Source: Lysinibacillus halotolerans (GTDB lineage: Bacteria > Bacillota > Bacilli > Bacillales_A > Planococcaceae). Taken from it: 64,000 nucleotides of DNA. The position numbers and the translations under genes were made by a program. Every line of letters starts with the position of its first letter. Positions within the stretch are counted from its first letter, which is position 1. The notes beneath the pieces are model-generated. The model searched no databases. It was not told the origin of the DNA and saw only the letters and a program-made list of their open reading frames with translations. The stretch covers positions 18,956-82,955 of the forward strand of contig NZ_RHLQ01000009.1 of assembly GCF_003711845.1 (NCBI RefSeq), written 5' to 3'. This document shows, piece after piece, positions 50,063 to 57,383 of the stretch.

Positions 50063-50631
50063 AAGAGGATATCCAATTTTTAAAAGAACTTCAGGCAACT
50101 TTGAAACACGAAGAAAAACATGATAATGATAGTCAAGCTTCACCACGTTTTTGGGTAATTAGAGATTATCGTGTAGTGCCAGCAAATGAGGATTATGATA
50201 ATGGTTTTTATTCGTATTTCTATAACGATGGGGATCTTACAGAGTTTCGTGAGTTCGAGGAACTGAAAGACTTTATCGAGGAGTATTTTTTAGATGAAGT
50301 TGAAAGTGACGAATATTTAGAGGAACTACTTGATGACAAAAGTAAAGATTTAGATACTTTATGGGCTTACATTGAGAATCATTTAAATGATGATGGATTC
50401 TTTAGCAAAGTTTTCTGTAAGCGAGAAGAATTTATTGTGCCAGATACAATGTTCTTAACTAAAGAAGAAGCTAAACGTCATCTTGAATTAAATCATTATC
50501 ACTACACTTCAAAAGCTCATACCTACGCTATGACAGCATGGAGAGCCCCGAAGGTTGGAAAGCTGCTAAAGATTTTAATGAATTTCGATTGGGATAGTGT
50601 CAAATTCCTAGAAAGTGAGGAAACAGCATGA
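50059..50631 (+). CDS. acidic hypothetical phage protein (190 aa)
   Basis: ATG at 50059 gives 190 residues ([20 protein letters not shown] onward). Strongly acidic in the middle ([20 protein letters not shown]), it could be a DNA mimic or simply an accessory protein; not recognised. A longer in-frame reading from 49912 would overlap two other genes and is rejected. It is coupled by ATGA overlaps to the TM peptide and to ssb. Confidence 0.65.
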   Translation: MKEDIQFLKELQATLKHEEKHDNDSQASPRFWVIRDYRVVPANEDYDNGFYSYFYNDGDLTEFREFEELKDFIEEYFLDEVESDEYLEELLDDKSKDLDTLWAYIENHLNDDGFFSKVFCKREEFIVPDTMFLTKEEAKRHLELNHYHYTSKAHTYAMTAWRAPKVGKLLKILMNFDWDSVKFLESEETA

Positions 50632-51158
50632 TAAATCGAGTTGTGTTAGTTGGCCGACTTACAAAAGATCCTGAATTGCGATATAGCCCATCAGGTATAG
50701 CAGTGTGTCGATTCACTGTCGCAGTAAATAGAACGTTCTCAAACCAACAGGGAGAACGGGAGGCAGACTTTATTGGATGTATCGCATGGCGTAAGCAAGC
50801 TGAAAACCTAGCAAATTACATGAAGAAAGGTAGTTTGATTGGACTTGAAGGCCGAATCCAAACTGGTAGTTTTGAGGGACAAGATGGGAAAAGGGTATAT
50901 ACAACTGATGTAGTAGCAGATAGTATTCAATTCTTAGAGCCACGCTCAAACAATTCAGATGGCTCAAATTCGGTTTCAAACTATCAACCTAGTGCAAATT
51001 ATCAATCACTAACACAAACGCAAAATACGGGGCAATATGGGGGTCAAACATACCAACAGAATTATACAAGAGTAGATGAAGATCCGTTTGCAAGTAGCAA
51101 GGGGCCAATTGAAGTGACGGAGGATGATCTCCCTTTTGATTACCGGCAAGTGAGATAG
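50628..51158 (+). CDS. ssb: single-stranded DNA-binding protein with extended tail
   Basis: SSB coats single-stranded DNA in replication. 176 residues: OB-fold at residues 1-105 ([20 protein letters not shown], then [20 protein letters not shown]), followed by a Gln/Asn/Ser-rich linker. The usual C-terminal tip is present as EDDLPF (165-170) but six residues, DYRQVR, follow. A free terminal Phe is normally needed for partner binding, so this tail is unusual. A hairpin (51144-51165) spans the stop. Its ATG overlaps the previous stop by 4 bases. Confidence 0.92.
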   Translation: MINRVVLVGRLTKDPELRYSPSGIAVCRFTVAVNRTFSNQQGEREADFIGCIAWRKQAENLANYMKKGSLIGLEGRIQTGSFEGQDGKRVYTTDVVADSIQFLEPRSNNSDGSNSVSNYQPSANYQSLTQTQNTGQYGGQTYQQNYTRVDEDPFASSKGPIEVTEDDLPFDYRQVR

Positions 51159-51165
51159 CTTGCCG
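51144..51165 (+). promoter_or_regulatory. hairpin across the ssb stop
   Basis: CGGCAAG (51144-51150) pairs with CTTGCCG (51159-51165), with the stop codon in the loop. No T-tract follows. Confidence 0.5.
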
Positions 51166-51194
51166 TATGTATAAAAAATGAAGGAGCAAAAGAC

Positions 51195-51752
51195 ATGAAC
51201 TTACAAAAACTATTTGAAGCACAAAGAGTATTAGATGAACACATATTGAATGAGCATCCAGTACAAGAAAATGAAAATCGGTTGGAGAAAAAGATTCTTG
51301 CCTTACAAGTTGAGTTAGGTGAATGTGCGAATGAATGGCGAGGGTTTAAGTTTTGGTCAACGGACCAGGAACCGAGAACAAGAAAGTATTTAACAGATTA
51401 CACAGAACAAGATAGTCACTTGGGTGTGGGTGCGGTATGGGTCAACCCATTATTAGAGGAATACGTTGACTGCTTACATTTTATTTTGAGTATTGGGCTA
51501 GAAATAGATGCCGAAGAGGATTTAGATTGGGATGCTTTTTATTCTAATGAAACTGATGTAACTAAACAATTCCAATTGGTTTTCACCACTATATCGGAAT
51601 TTAGCAAATCTCACTTTGTAGCCCACTGGCGAGAATTATTCGAAGAATTTTATTGGTTAGGTGATTTACTGGGCTTCAACTGGAAGCAAATCTGTGAAGC
51701 TTACCTCGAAAAAAACAATATCAATCACCAACGGCAGGAGGCGGGGTACTGA
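51195..51752 (+). CDS. dimeric dUTPase
   Basis: An all-alpha, dimeric dUTP diphosphatase (MazG-like fold) of 185 residues that removes dUTP to protect phage DNA. Metal-binding motifs are visible: ELGECANEWRGFKFWS (about residues 36-51) and LEEYVDCLHFILSIG (about 84-98). AAGGAGC precedes the ATG. It follows ssb in the replication and nucleotide-metabolism group. Confidence 0.87.
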   Translation: MNLQKLFEAQRVLDEHILNEHPVQENENRLEKKILALQVELGECANEWRGFKFWSTDQEPRTRKYLTDYTEQDSHLGVGAVWVNPLLEEYVDCLHFILSIGLEIDAEEDLDWDAFYSNETDVTKQFQLVFTTISEFSKSHFVAHWRELFEEFYWLGDLLGFNWKQICEAYLEKNNINHQRQEAGY

Positions 51753-51767
51753 TGAGGTGATATTTAG

Positions 51768-52025
51768 ATGCAGCAACTAACATTCGACTTTGAAATTTGG
51801 TATGAAAATCCTAAAGATTTAAGACTATTTCCAGAAGGTTCTTATTTACATTTGTATCATATTAGTATAGAAAACCGTGTCATTGATGGTCTTTATAAAA
51901 TAATCAAGCACTATAAAAAGTCAGTTGATGTTTTATATCACTATAAATACAACAAAGATAATTGGACGTTTGCAAGTACCAATATAAAGCATTCAGACAT
52001 AGTTAGATTTAAAGAATGGAACTGA
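51768..52025 (+). CDS. 85-aa hypothetical phage protein
   Basis: Not recognised. 85 residues (MQQLTFDFEIWYENPKDLRL to HSDIVRFKEWN), rich in Tyr, Lys and His. GAGGTGATAT precedes the ATG. It is 16 bases after the dUTPase gene. Confidence 0.6.
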   Translation: MQQLTFDFEIWYENPKDLRLFPEGSYLHLYHISIENRVIDGLYKIIKHYKKSVDVLYHYKYNKDNWTFASTNIKHSDIVRFKEWN

Positions 52026-52050
52026 ATTTTTAAAATGAAATAAACAACCT

Positions 52051-52086
52051 TTACACGTAACTATCTTATTAATATCTTATCTGTAA
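52051..52086. repeat. 36-base element, copy 1
   Basis: TTACACGTAACTATCTTATT and following bases; contains TATCTTAT twice, 11 bases apart. A second copy lies at 52353-52388 (30 of 36 positions identical). Both precede small genes. Confidence 0.55.
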
Positions 52087-52107
52087 GTTTAGAGAGGAGA
52101 AATTCAA

Positions 52108-52326
52108 ATGAAATTTCATCATGCTAAACATTTATTGCGAAAAGCGTTGAAAGAACAAAAAACGATCCAGGTAGAAAAACTAAAAGAAATCTTACAATCC
52201 ATTCATTTCAGTTTAGATACTCTTGAATACGAAATGAAGATCGTCAAAACGAAAGATGGGAAACCTACAGTTATAGAATACGGTGGGCAACGATTTGTAA
52301 AAGATTTTGGGAAAAGGGGTAGATAA
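52108..52326 (+). CDS. 72-aa hypothetical phage protein
   Basis: Not recognised. 72 residues (MKFHHAKHLLRKALKEQKTI to DFGKRGR), basic at both ends, mostly helical then a short beta segment (MKIVKTKDGKPTVIEYGGQR). AGAGGAG precedes the ATG. It is preceded by copy 1 of the 36-base element. Confidence 0.6.
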   Translation: MKFHHAKHLLRKALKEQKTIQVEKLKEILQSIHFSLDTLEYEMKIVKTKDGKPTVIEYGGQRFVKDFGKRGR

Positions 52327-52352
52327 AAGGAGAAATAATTTAAATGTCAATA

Positions 52353-52388
52353 TTATACATAATTATCTTATAAATAACTTATGTGTAA
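52353..52388. repeat. 36-base element, copy 2
   Basis: TTATACATAATTATCTTATA and following bases, 30 of 36 positions identical to 52051-52086. In both copies paired TATCTTAT-like octamers sit one helical turn apart. Here the flanks ACATAA and TTATGT also form a dyad. Confidence 0.55.
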
Positions 52389-52404
52389 TGTATTGGAGGG
52401 TAAT

Positions 52405-52608
52405 ATGGGTGTCATAGATAAACCAAAAAGAATATTAGCTTGTGAGAGACAAAAACTTTTGTGGGAACTGCATTGCAAGGAGATTTGTATTACTCGAACT
52501 GATAGATCGAATGAACCTTGTGATGGTTGCCCAATATATAGCAAGCTCTTAAAAATTGGAGAGATATTCAATTCGACTGTAAGAGAAAGAATTGAGGTAG
52601 AAGAGTGA
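52405..52608 (+). CDS. 67-aa cysteine-containing phage protein
   Basis: ATG at 52405 after GGAGGG gives 67 residues (MGVIDKPKRILACERQKLLW). Four cysteines (ACERQ, HCKEIC and CDGC) may bind zinc. Not recognised. It follows copy 2 of the 36-base element; an in-frame ATG at 52381 lies within that element and is rejected. Confidence 0.6.
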   Translation: MGVIDKPKRILACERQKLLWELHCKEICITRTDRSNEPCDGCPIYSKLLKIGEIFNSTVRERIEVEE

Positions 52609-52648
52609 GGTGATAATACTTCATACGAACTAAGAAAGTGGTGGAATC

Positions 52649-52852
52649 ATGAATAGCTATGTTGAGGCTTTACTTAAGGATTTGGAAACAAGTGATATAA
52701 GCGACCAAGAAAAAGCGTTGTATGAAAAAGAAATAGAGCGATACATTAAGCACAGGGAACTGCGATTACAAAAGAAGCTTCGAAAACACCAAGGAGGTAT
52801 ATTAGTTGCTTTCACAAATGAATCTGTACGAGGTACTAGGATTAGAAAGTGA
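52649..52852 (+). CDS. 67-aa hypothetical phage protein
   Basis: Not recognised. 67 residues (MNSYVEALLKDLETSDISDQ), helical and highly charged, with a basic C-terminal half (KHRELRLQKKLRKHQGGILV). A weak GTGG purine stretch is the ribosome binding site. Its end overlaps the next gene, which uses another frame. Confidence 0.5.
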   Translation: MNSYVEALLKDLETSDISDQEKALYEKEIERYIKHRELRLQKKLRKHQGGILVAFTNESVRGTRIRK

Positions 52853-53027
52853 TCCGGTATATAAAAAAATTAATGGTTTGAAAGAAAATGAAGAAGTTAA
52901 AATTGAATCATTTAACATTAGAAAAACGGACAAGTTTTACGAAGTTGAAAATGAGGAACTTCATGAAGGATTTAAAACAAAGGAAAAATGTTATTTCTTT
53001 ATTAGTTCAAAGTTACAAACAGTATAA
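52806..53027 (+). CDS. 73-aa hypothetical phage protein
   Basis: A TTG start at 52806 seven bases after AAGGAGG (52792-52798) gives 73 residues (MLSQMNLYEVLGLESDPVYK to SSKLQTV). It overlaps the preceding gene by 47 bases in a different frame. The ideal ribosome binding site supports the unusual start. Not recognised. Confidence 0.6.
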   Translation: MLSQMNLYEVLGLESDPVYKKINGLKENEEVKIESFNIRKTDKFYEVENEELHEGFKTKEKCYFFISSKLQTV

Positions 53028-53050
53028 AAAATAGAAAGGATTCAGTTGCA

Positions 53051-53146
53051 TTAACACTTATTTTTACCACAACCACAATAATTTACGACAAATAAAAAAG
53101 CCGTAGCAGCAACTACGACTCTCACTCTCTTGCTATAACTCGACAT
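53051..53146 (-). CDS. possible 31-aa membrane peptide with Cys-rich tail
   Basis: A leftward 31-codon frame (MSSYSKRVRVVVAATAFLFV, ending NYCGCGKNKC) with a basic N-terminus, one membrane helix and three C-terminal cysteines. No ribosome binding site, but TTGCCC (complement of 53175-53180), 18 bases, TATAAT (complement of 53151-53156) place a start site at or near its ATG, so a leaderless message is conceivable. It may also be chance. Confidence 0.3.
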   Translation of the reverse strand: MSSYSKRVRVVVAATAFLFVVNYCGCGKNKC

Positions 53147-53169
53147 TATTATTATAGCAGGAGAGTGGT
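53123..53169 (+). promoter_or_regulatory. long hairpin hiding a ribosome binding site
   Basis: CACTCTCTTGCTATAA (about 53122-53137) pairs with TTATAGCAGGAGAGTG (about 53152-53167) with one G-T pair. The right arm is the AGGAG ribosome binding site of the next gene. Confidence 0.6.
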
Positions 53170-53172
53170 TGA

Positions 53173-53334
53173 ATGGGCAAACAACTACAAGATTTGCAAG
53201 ATGGAATTTACTTAGTGAAAGATGGGCAAATGAAAAAGGTGCAAGCACCAACAACAGGTTTCGGTAAAACTATAATTAGTTGGGAATCAAATAAACCAAC
53301 TAGAGCAGTACACGAATGTAGCGAAAAATTATAA
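53173..53334 (+). CDS. XtrA-like 53-aa phage protein
   Basis: ATG at 53173 gives 53 residues (MGKQLQDLQDGIYLVKDGQM to CSEKL). The layout, with a short DGQMKKV turn followed by GFGKTIISWE, resembles the small XtrA family found next to the late-control gene of PBSX-like prophages, but similarity is weak. Its ribosome binding site is in the right arm of a 16-base-pair hairpin. A terminator (53354-53402) follows directly. Confidence 0.5.
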   Translation: MGKQLQDLQDGIYLVKDGQMKKVQAPTTGFGKTIISWESNKPTRAVHECSEKL

Positions 53335-53352
53335 GTCTATCGGAACAACCGA

Positions 53353-53402
53353 GGACATCGAATTTTGAGAGTATGGGCACTCTCATGATTTGATGTCCTT
53401 TT
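53353..53402 (+). terminator. terminator after the XtrA-like gene
   Basis: AGGACATC (53353-53360) pairs with GATGTCCT (about 53392-53399), with an inner GAGAG/CTCTC stem, then a T-run. It closes the early transcript. Confidence 0.85.
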
Positions 53403-53428
53403 TATTTTGTGAATAGGGGAGAGTATAT

Positions 53429-53614
53429 ATGACACGCACATTACAGGAGCAGCTAATTAAAAATGGACTTGCTATTAAACCAATGAAGAAGAGAAAGAAA
53501 AAAAGTAAATCGCAAAATTTTAAAGAGAAGTTAAGCAAGAGAGAAATTGAGGCGCTAATGGGAATTAATAGAGACATTTATAAACGTGTAAAAGGTTCAT
53601 TTCGAAAAAAATAA
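53429..53614 (+). CDS. 61-aa basic phage protein
   Basis: 61 residues, very basic in the middle (MKKRKKKSKSQNFKEKLSKR). The C-terminal ALMGINRDIYKRVKGSFRKK resembles a small family found just before the late-control sigma-like gene in Bacillus phages. Likely binds nucleic acid; no defined function. AGGGGAG precedes the ATG. It lies immediately after a terminator, so it may have its own weak promoter within the terminator spacer. Confidence 0.65.
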   Translation: MTRTLQEQLIKNGLAIKPMKKRKKKSKSQNFKEKLSKREIEALMGINRDIYKRVKGSFRKK

Positions 53615-53638
53615 TTAAGTTAGGCAGGTGCAGTATAA

Positions 53639-54184
53639 GTGATTGATTTATTAAAAGAATATCAAGCTAGTTTAATTTTCACAGAGGATAAGCTGAGGGA
53701 AATACAAAAGCAAATTCGATTTTATAAAAAGCAAAAACATTTAAATTCCACTGGGAAAGAACATCTACTTATGCTGCAGCATGATGAAAGAATATTAAAT
53801 GCTGCTTTAAGAACTATTAACTTTACTATCGAATGGTTAGCAACAGGTCGGCAACCAGGACTAATGAGAGGCATTGAAAGAAGAGCAGTTTATCAAAGAG
53901 AAATGAAAAGCGAAAGAAATGTAATACATTTCAAGAGCTACGATCAATACAGTCATGATAATCCATCATCAGATGAAATCGAGGAGGATTCTTATAAATC
54001 TCAAATAGCAAAAGAAATTGTATCTTCTTTAACAAAACGCCAACAGGAAATATTAGAACTTTATGCACAAGGCTTTAGTTTTGAGGAGGTTGGTGAGATG
54101 TTGGGGATAACAAAGCAAACTGTCTGGGAGACTATTGAAACTTGTAAAAAGAAAATCGAAAGTGAAGGATGGGTAATGTCATGA
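53639..54184 (+). CDS. Xpf-like sigma-70 region 4 protein, late-gene activator
   Basis: 181 residues with a GTG start. The N-terminal part is helical; the C-terminal part (residues about 125-178) is a sigma-70 region 4 HTH (SLTKRQQEILELYAQGFSFE, then EMLGITKQTVWETIETCKKK). Such proteins (Xpf in PBSX) switch on late phage genes with host RNA polymerase. It ends in ATGA overlap with the second recombinase gene and precedes the cargo block and head genes. Confidence 0.8.
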   Translation: MIDLLKEYQASLIFTEDKLREIQKQIRFYKKQKHLNSTGKEHLLMLQHDERILNAALRTINFTIEWLATGRQPGLMRGIERRAVYQREMKSERNVIHFKSYDQYSHDNPSSDEIEEDSYKSQIAKEIVSSLTKRQQEILELYAQGFSFEEVGEMLGITKQTVWETIETCKKKIESEGWVMS

Positions 54185-54738
54185 GATATGTAGAGCCTAT
54201 ACGTGAAAAAGATTGGTTAGAGGAATTTCTAAATTACTTTAAGGAAAATAGCATGAGAGATTACGTGATGTTTATGGTCGGGATTCATACAGGTTTACGT
54301 ATATCAGACATATTGCCATTAAAGAAGAGAGATGTATTGGGGACACATATTATGATTTTTGAAAAAAAAACTGGTAAACAAAAACGGTTTATCATTCCAA
54401 GTCCTTTAAGAAAGGTATTAGACGAGTATATAAAGGATTTACGAAATACTGACTATCTTTTTGAAAGTCAGAAAAAAACAAATACAGGCAAGCCCAAACC
54501 AATTGATAGAACTAGAGCTTACCGAATTATACAAGAAGCTGCAGAGGCTATTGGATATCCAGAGCCAATTGGTACCCACTCAATGCGAAAGACATTCGGA
54601 TACACTTTTTATTCTAAATATAAAGAAGTTGCTTCGCTTATGAAGATATTTAATCATTCAAAAGAAACAACAACGCTTTTTTATATAGGGGTTGGCCAAG
54701 ATACCTTGGATGAAAAGATTGCTGGATTATACCGATAA
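54181..54738 (+). CDS. short tyrosine recombinase
   Basis: A 185-residue, catalytic-domain-only tyrosine recombinase. The full active site is visible: Arg in TGLRISDILP, Lys in KKTGKQKRF, His-x-x-Arg in THSMRKTFG, His in NHSKETTTLF, and Tyr three residues later (YIG). It lacks the arm- and core-binding domains of the left-end integrase. Genes like this often precede the terminase genes in Bacillota phages; the substrate is unknown. The ATG at 54181 overlaps the sigma-like stop by 4 bases. Confidence 0.87.
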   Translation: MRYVEPIREKDWLEEFLNYFKENSMRDYVMFMVGIHTGLRISDILPLKKRDVLGTHIMIFEKKTGKQKRFIIPSPLRKVLDEYIKDLRNTDYLFESQKKTNTGKPKPIDRTRAYRIIQEAAEAIGYPEPIGTHSMRKTFGYTFYSKYKEVASLMKIFNHSKETTTLFYIGVGQDTLDEKIAGLYR

Positions 54739-54751
54739 TTAATATTATTTT

Positions 54752-54814
54752 ATTTTATTTCATTTGTGAACAAATTTTTATTGATAGCATATGATGAACA
54801 AACTGAAATAAAAT
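54752..54814. repeat. inverted repeat at the left edge of the cargo block
   Basis: ATTTTATTTCATTTGT (54752-54767) and ACAAACTGAAATAAAAT (54798-54814) are complementary with one extra base. It may form a hairpin ending the recombinase transcript or be an operator. It marks the left border of the AT-rich cargo genes. Confidence 0.5.
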
Positions 54815-54904
54815 GCTTTAAATTGGGTATAATACTTTTAACCAAAACAGTCAGTTTTAAAACAAAACGTTAAATTATAATACAGAATAATACAATTTGA
54901 TACC

Positions 54905-54933
54905 TTGTAATACTAAATAAGACTATATATAAT
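54905..54933 (+). promoter_or_regulatory. promoter of the Panacea-domain gene
   Basis: TTGTAA (54905-54910), 17 bases, TATAAT (54928-54933); ATG at 54958 with AGGAGG between. Confidence 0.78.
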
Positions 54934-54957
54934 AATATTAAGATAGGAGGGATTAAA

Positions 54958-55401
54958 ATGGCAGATGTTAGAGATGTTGCAAAATACTTTATTTCTTTAA
55001 GTACAGAAACAACAAAATTTGCTATTACTCCGTTAAAACTACAGAAATTGTTATATTATGCTCAAGGGTATTATTTAAGAGAAACAAGTAATCCACTTTT
55101 TAATGATGATTTACTAGCCTGGGATCATGGGCCAGTTAATCGAACAATCTATGATGAATACAAAAGACATGGTTACTATACTATTCCACGTGAGCCATTT
55201 GATGATTCTTTATTAACAGAGAAAGAAAAAGAAATTATCAAAAATGTTTGGTATGAATATGGAGATTTGGATGGTAAAACGTTAGAAGAATTAACTCATC
55301 AAGAAGATCCATGGTTATTTACAAAAAAAAATCAAGTTATAGAAAAAGAATTAATTAAAAAATTTTTTTCTGAGCAGGTAGAACATGCATTAGTACGTTG
55401 A
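54958..55401 (+). CDS. Panacea-domain (DUF4065/SocA-like) protein
   Basis: A 147-residue protein with the Panacea/DUF4065 domain, known as the shared antitoxin domain of many unrelated toxin-antitoxin pairs. Recognisable features: DVAKYFI at the start, TPLKLQKLLYYAQGYYL (about residues 25-41) and LAWDHGPVNRTIYDEYK (about 53-69). AGGAGG precedes the ATG. It has its own promoter and a terminator at 55414-55435. In known pairs the toxin gene is adjacent; here the neighbour is a large membrane protein under a separate promoter. Confidence 0.85.
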   Translation: MADVRDVAKYFISLSTETTKFAITPLKLQKLLYYAQGYYLRETSNPLFNDDLLAWDHGPVNRTIYDEYKRHGYYTIPREPFDDSLLTEKEKEIIKNVWYEYGDLDGKTLEELTHQEDPWLFTKKNQVIEKELIKKFFSEQVEHALVR

Positions 55402-55413
55402 TATGATAACTTC

Positions 55414-55435
55414 GGGCGATATTATCGCCCTTTTT
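55414..55435 (+). terminator. terminator after the Panacea-domain gene
   Basis: GGGCGAT (55414-55420) pairs perfectly with ATCGCCC (55424-55430), followed by TTTTT. The T-run merges with the -35 of the next promoter. Confidence 0.9.
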
Positions 55436-55462
55436 GTTTACATTTTTTTATTACCATATAAT
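55434..55462 (+). promoter_or_regulatory. promoter of the four-TM protein gene
   Basis: TTGTTT (55434-55439), 17 bases, TATAAT (55457-55462). It predicts a start near 55469, which leaves a leader of about 20 bases and rules out translation from the TTG at 55434. Confidence 0.75.
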
Positions 55463-55487
55463 ACATATTAGAAAGTGGTGTACAGAA

Positions 55488-57305
55488 ATTAAACAGTATT
55501 TTAAAGTAATTATTCATTCTAAAACATATATTTATTTAAAAACATACATCTCAATATGTTTTCAAAAAATAAAAGATATAATAAAAACCCACTTCCTATT
55601 GCTATTTTTTGCTATAGGGGGAATTACTTTCTTATTGGACTGGAGTTTATCACTTCTTAATACACCTCCGAAAGTTTTAACAGATTCGTTAGGTGACTTA
55701 ATCAATGCAATAGGCATTAGTAATATTAATGATAGACATGTTAAAACAGTTATCACTACTATTATTAGTTCTTTAACAATTATTATCTCATTATTATCAG
55801 CAATTTATGTTTTTACATCTCGAGAGCAAAAAAGTGTGTCCCCTTCAGCTTCGACAAATAATCGAAAAAATGAGCTGTTGATTTTTGTTGTGTGTTTAAT
55901 GCTTTTTAATATTTTCTTCGGTTTTTTAATTATTAGTACATATACAGGGCAATTAAATAACCAAAATTATAGAGATTCATTACAAATAACAAAAGAGGTA
56001 TTTTGGAATGTAATTATTCTCTGTATAGGCCTCGTACTTTTACTGCATTATATTATTAAATTTATTAGATATCTTTTTAGAACAATGAGTTTAGACAATA
56101 TGCTTGTTGATTCAATAAATCATGCTTCGAAATTATTTGACACCATATTATCAATGGATAGAGACATAAAGTTTGAAGATTACTTGGACAAATTATACAG
56201 GAAATTCCATTTTAGTCTTGAAAGTGTCTATCAAAATTTAAAGTTTGTTGCTGATAATGATATGAATAAAGAGTTTGAAGAAAATATTGAGAAATTTAAA
56301 AAGATGTTTAATAAATTAAAGGTAATGGACCGTAAAGGTTTTCAAGCTTCTACTAGGCTATTAAAGGAAGAACCTGAGAAGATAATTCCGTTATATCATT
56401 CTGCAATCAGAAGTAATTTATCATTAATTGGTAACTTATTGAAAAATAAGCAATACAATAAAGCAAAAATGGCTATCTCATTATATTTTAATTTGTACAT
56501 TGATAATGATCATTTATTAGTTAAAATATTTAAAATAAGTTTACATGATTTAGTTGATGTTATTGATTTGGAAGATGAAAAGCAACTATTAATTTTTCTA
56601 GAGGGTTTAAGTAGATTGCCTGAAGAACAAACTTTGATTACTTATAAATATCTGTTAATGAAATTAATAACTAATGATCAAATAAAAAGCATAACTAATA
56701 TTGTATATGATTATGACGTTAAAGATAATAGAAATAAGACGTCTCTTTTGGTCATTTTATTACAAGGTTTAGTTAAGAGTATAGAGATATCAAACTATGA
56801 AATTACGGGATTTTTAGTTAAATACCTTGTGACTAATTATTCAGGCCGTGATTTAAATCGAGGCTTGTTAATATTAAAAAATAATAAAACTGCTTTTACT
56901 AAAGTTCTAGAGTATGAAAGAAATATTGAAGGAATAAGTGAAAATGATGTTTTCACAATGAAAATTAATGAAGAAACATTCGAGTATTGTTTTAAAAAAG
57001 CAACTATACTACTTTTTGGACAACATCTATTTTCAGTAAAAAGCAATTTGTGGTTTGTTAATAAGTGGGATAGTCAGGGGAATGAAATAAAATTAAAAAG
57101 TGAATTTAACAACTGTACTTACAGCGAATATATAATAAATAAAATCATTAAAGCATCTAATAAATACGGTCTACTTTTCTTTGATGATATATTAGTTATG
57201 AAAAAAATCTATCAAGAAATTGGTGTACCTTACCCGAAAGTTGAAAATAATAAAAATGCTACTAATTTGTTTAGATTCAGAATAAAAAAACCTCAAAAAA
57301 GTTAG
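55488..57305 (+). CDS. large four-TM membrane protein, cargo gene
   Basis: Not recognised. No ATG, GTG or TTG lies between the predicted transcript start (about 55469) and the first membrane helix. The best start is ATT at 55488, seven bases after AAAGTGGTG (55472-55480), giving about 605 residues. Four membrane helices lie near residues 36-56, 90-112, 130-150 and 172-195. A soluble, helical C-terminal part of about 400 residues follows (RTMSLDNMLVDSINHASKLF onward), Lys/Asn/Ile-rich. It is strongly AT-rich and has its own promoter. As the neighbour of a Panacea antitoxin it could be a membrane-acting toxin or defence effector; that is inference. Confidence 0.6.
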   Translation: MKQYFKVIIHSKTYIYLKTYISICFQKIKDIIKTHFLLLFFAIGGITFLLDWSLSLLNTPPKVLTDSLGDLINAIGISNINDRHVKTVITTIISSLTIIISLLSAIYVFTSREQKSVSPSASTNNRKNELLIFVVCLMLFNIFFGFLIISTYTGQLNNQNYRDSLQITKEVFWNVIILCIGLVLLLHYIIKFIRYLFRTMSLDNMLVDSINHASKLFDTILSMDRDIKFEDYLDKLYRKFHFSLESVYQNLKFVADNDMNKEFEENIEKFKKMFNKLKVMDRKGFQASTRLLKEEPEKIIPLYHSAIRSNLSLIGNLLKNKQYNKAKMAISLYFNLYIDNDHLLVKIFKISLHDLVDVIDLEDEKQLLIFLEGLSRLPEEQTLITYKYLLMKLITNDQIKSITNIVYDYDVKDNRNKTSLLVILLQGLVKSIEISNYEITGFLVKYLVTNYSGRDLNRGLLILKNNKTAFTKVLEYERNIEGISENDVFTMKINEETFEYCFKKATILLFGQHLFSVKSNLWFVNKWDSQGNEIKLKSEFNNCTYSEYIINKIIKASNKYGLLFFDDILVMKKIYQEIGVPYPKVENNKNATNLFRFRIKKPQKS

Positions 57306-57338
57306 TTTAATCTATTTATACTGCAGTACTAATACTAG

Positions 57339-57367
57339 TTGTAAACAAATTATTTGCCACCTAGAAT
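57339..57367 (+). promoter_or_regulatory. promoter of the coiled-coil protein gene
   Basis: TTGTAA (57339-57344), 17 bases, TAGAAT (57362-57367), very similar to the Panacea gene promoter. Confidence 0.65.
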
Positions 57368-57383
57368 TATAGATTGAAGGGCG

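Noticed and set aside
55434..55487. TTG at 55434 as start of the four-TM protein
   Set aside because: It is part of the -35 and terminator T-run, lies upstream of the predicted transcript start and has no ribosome binding site.
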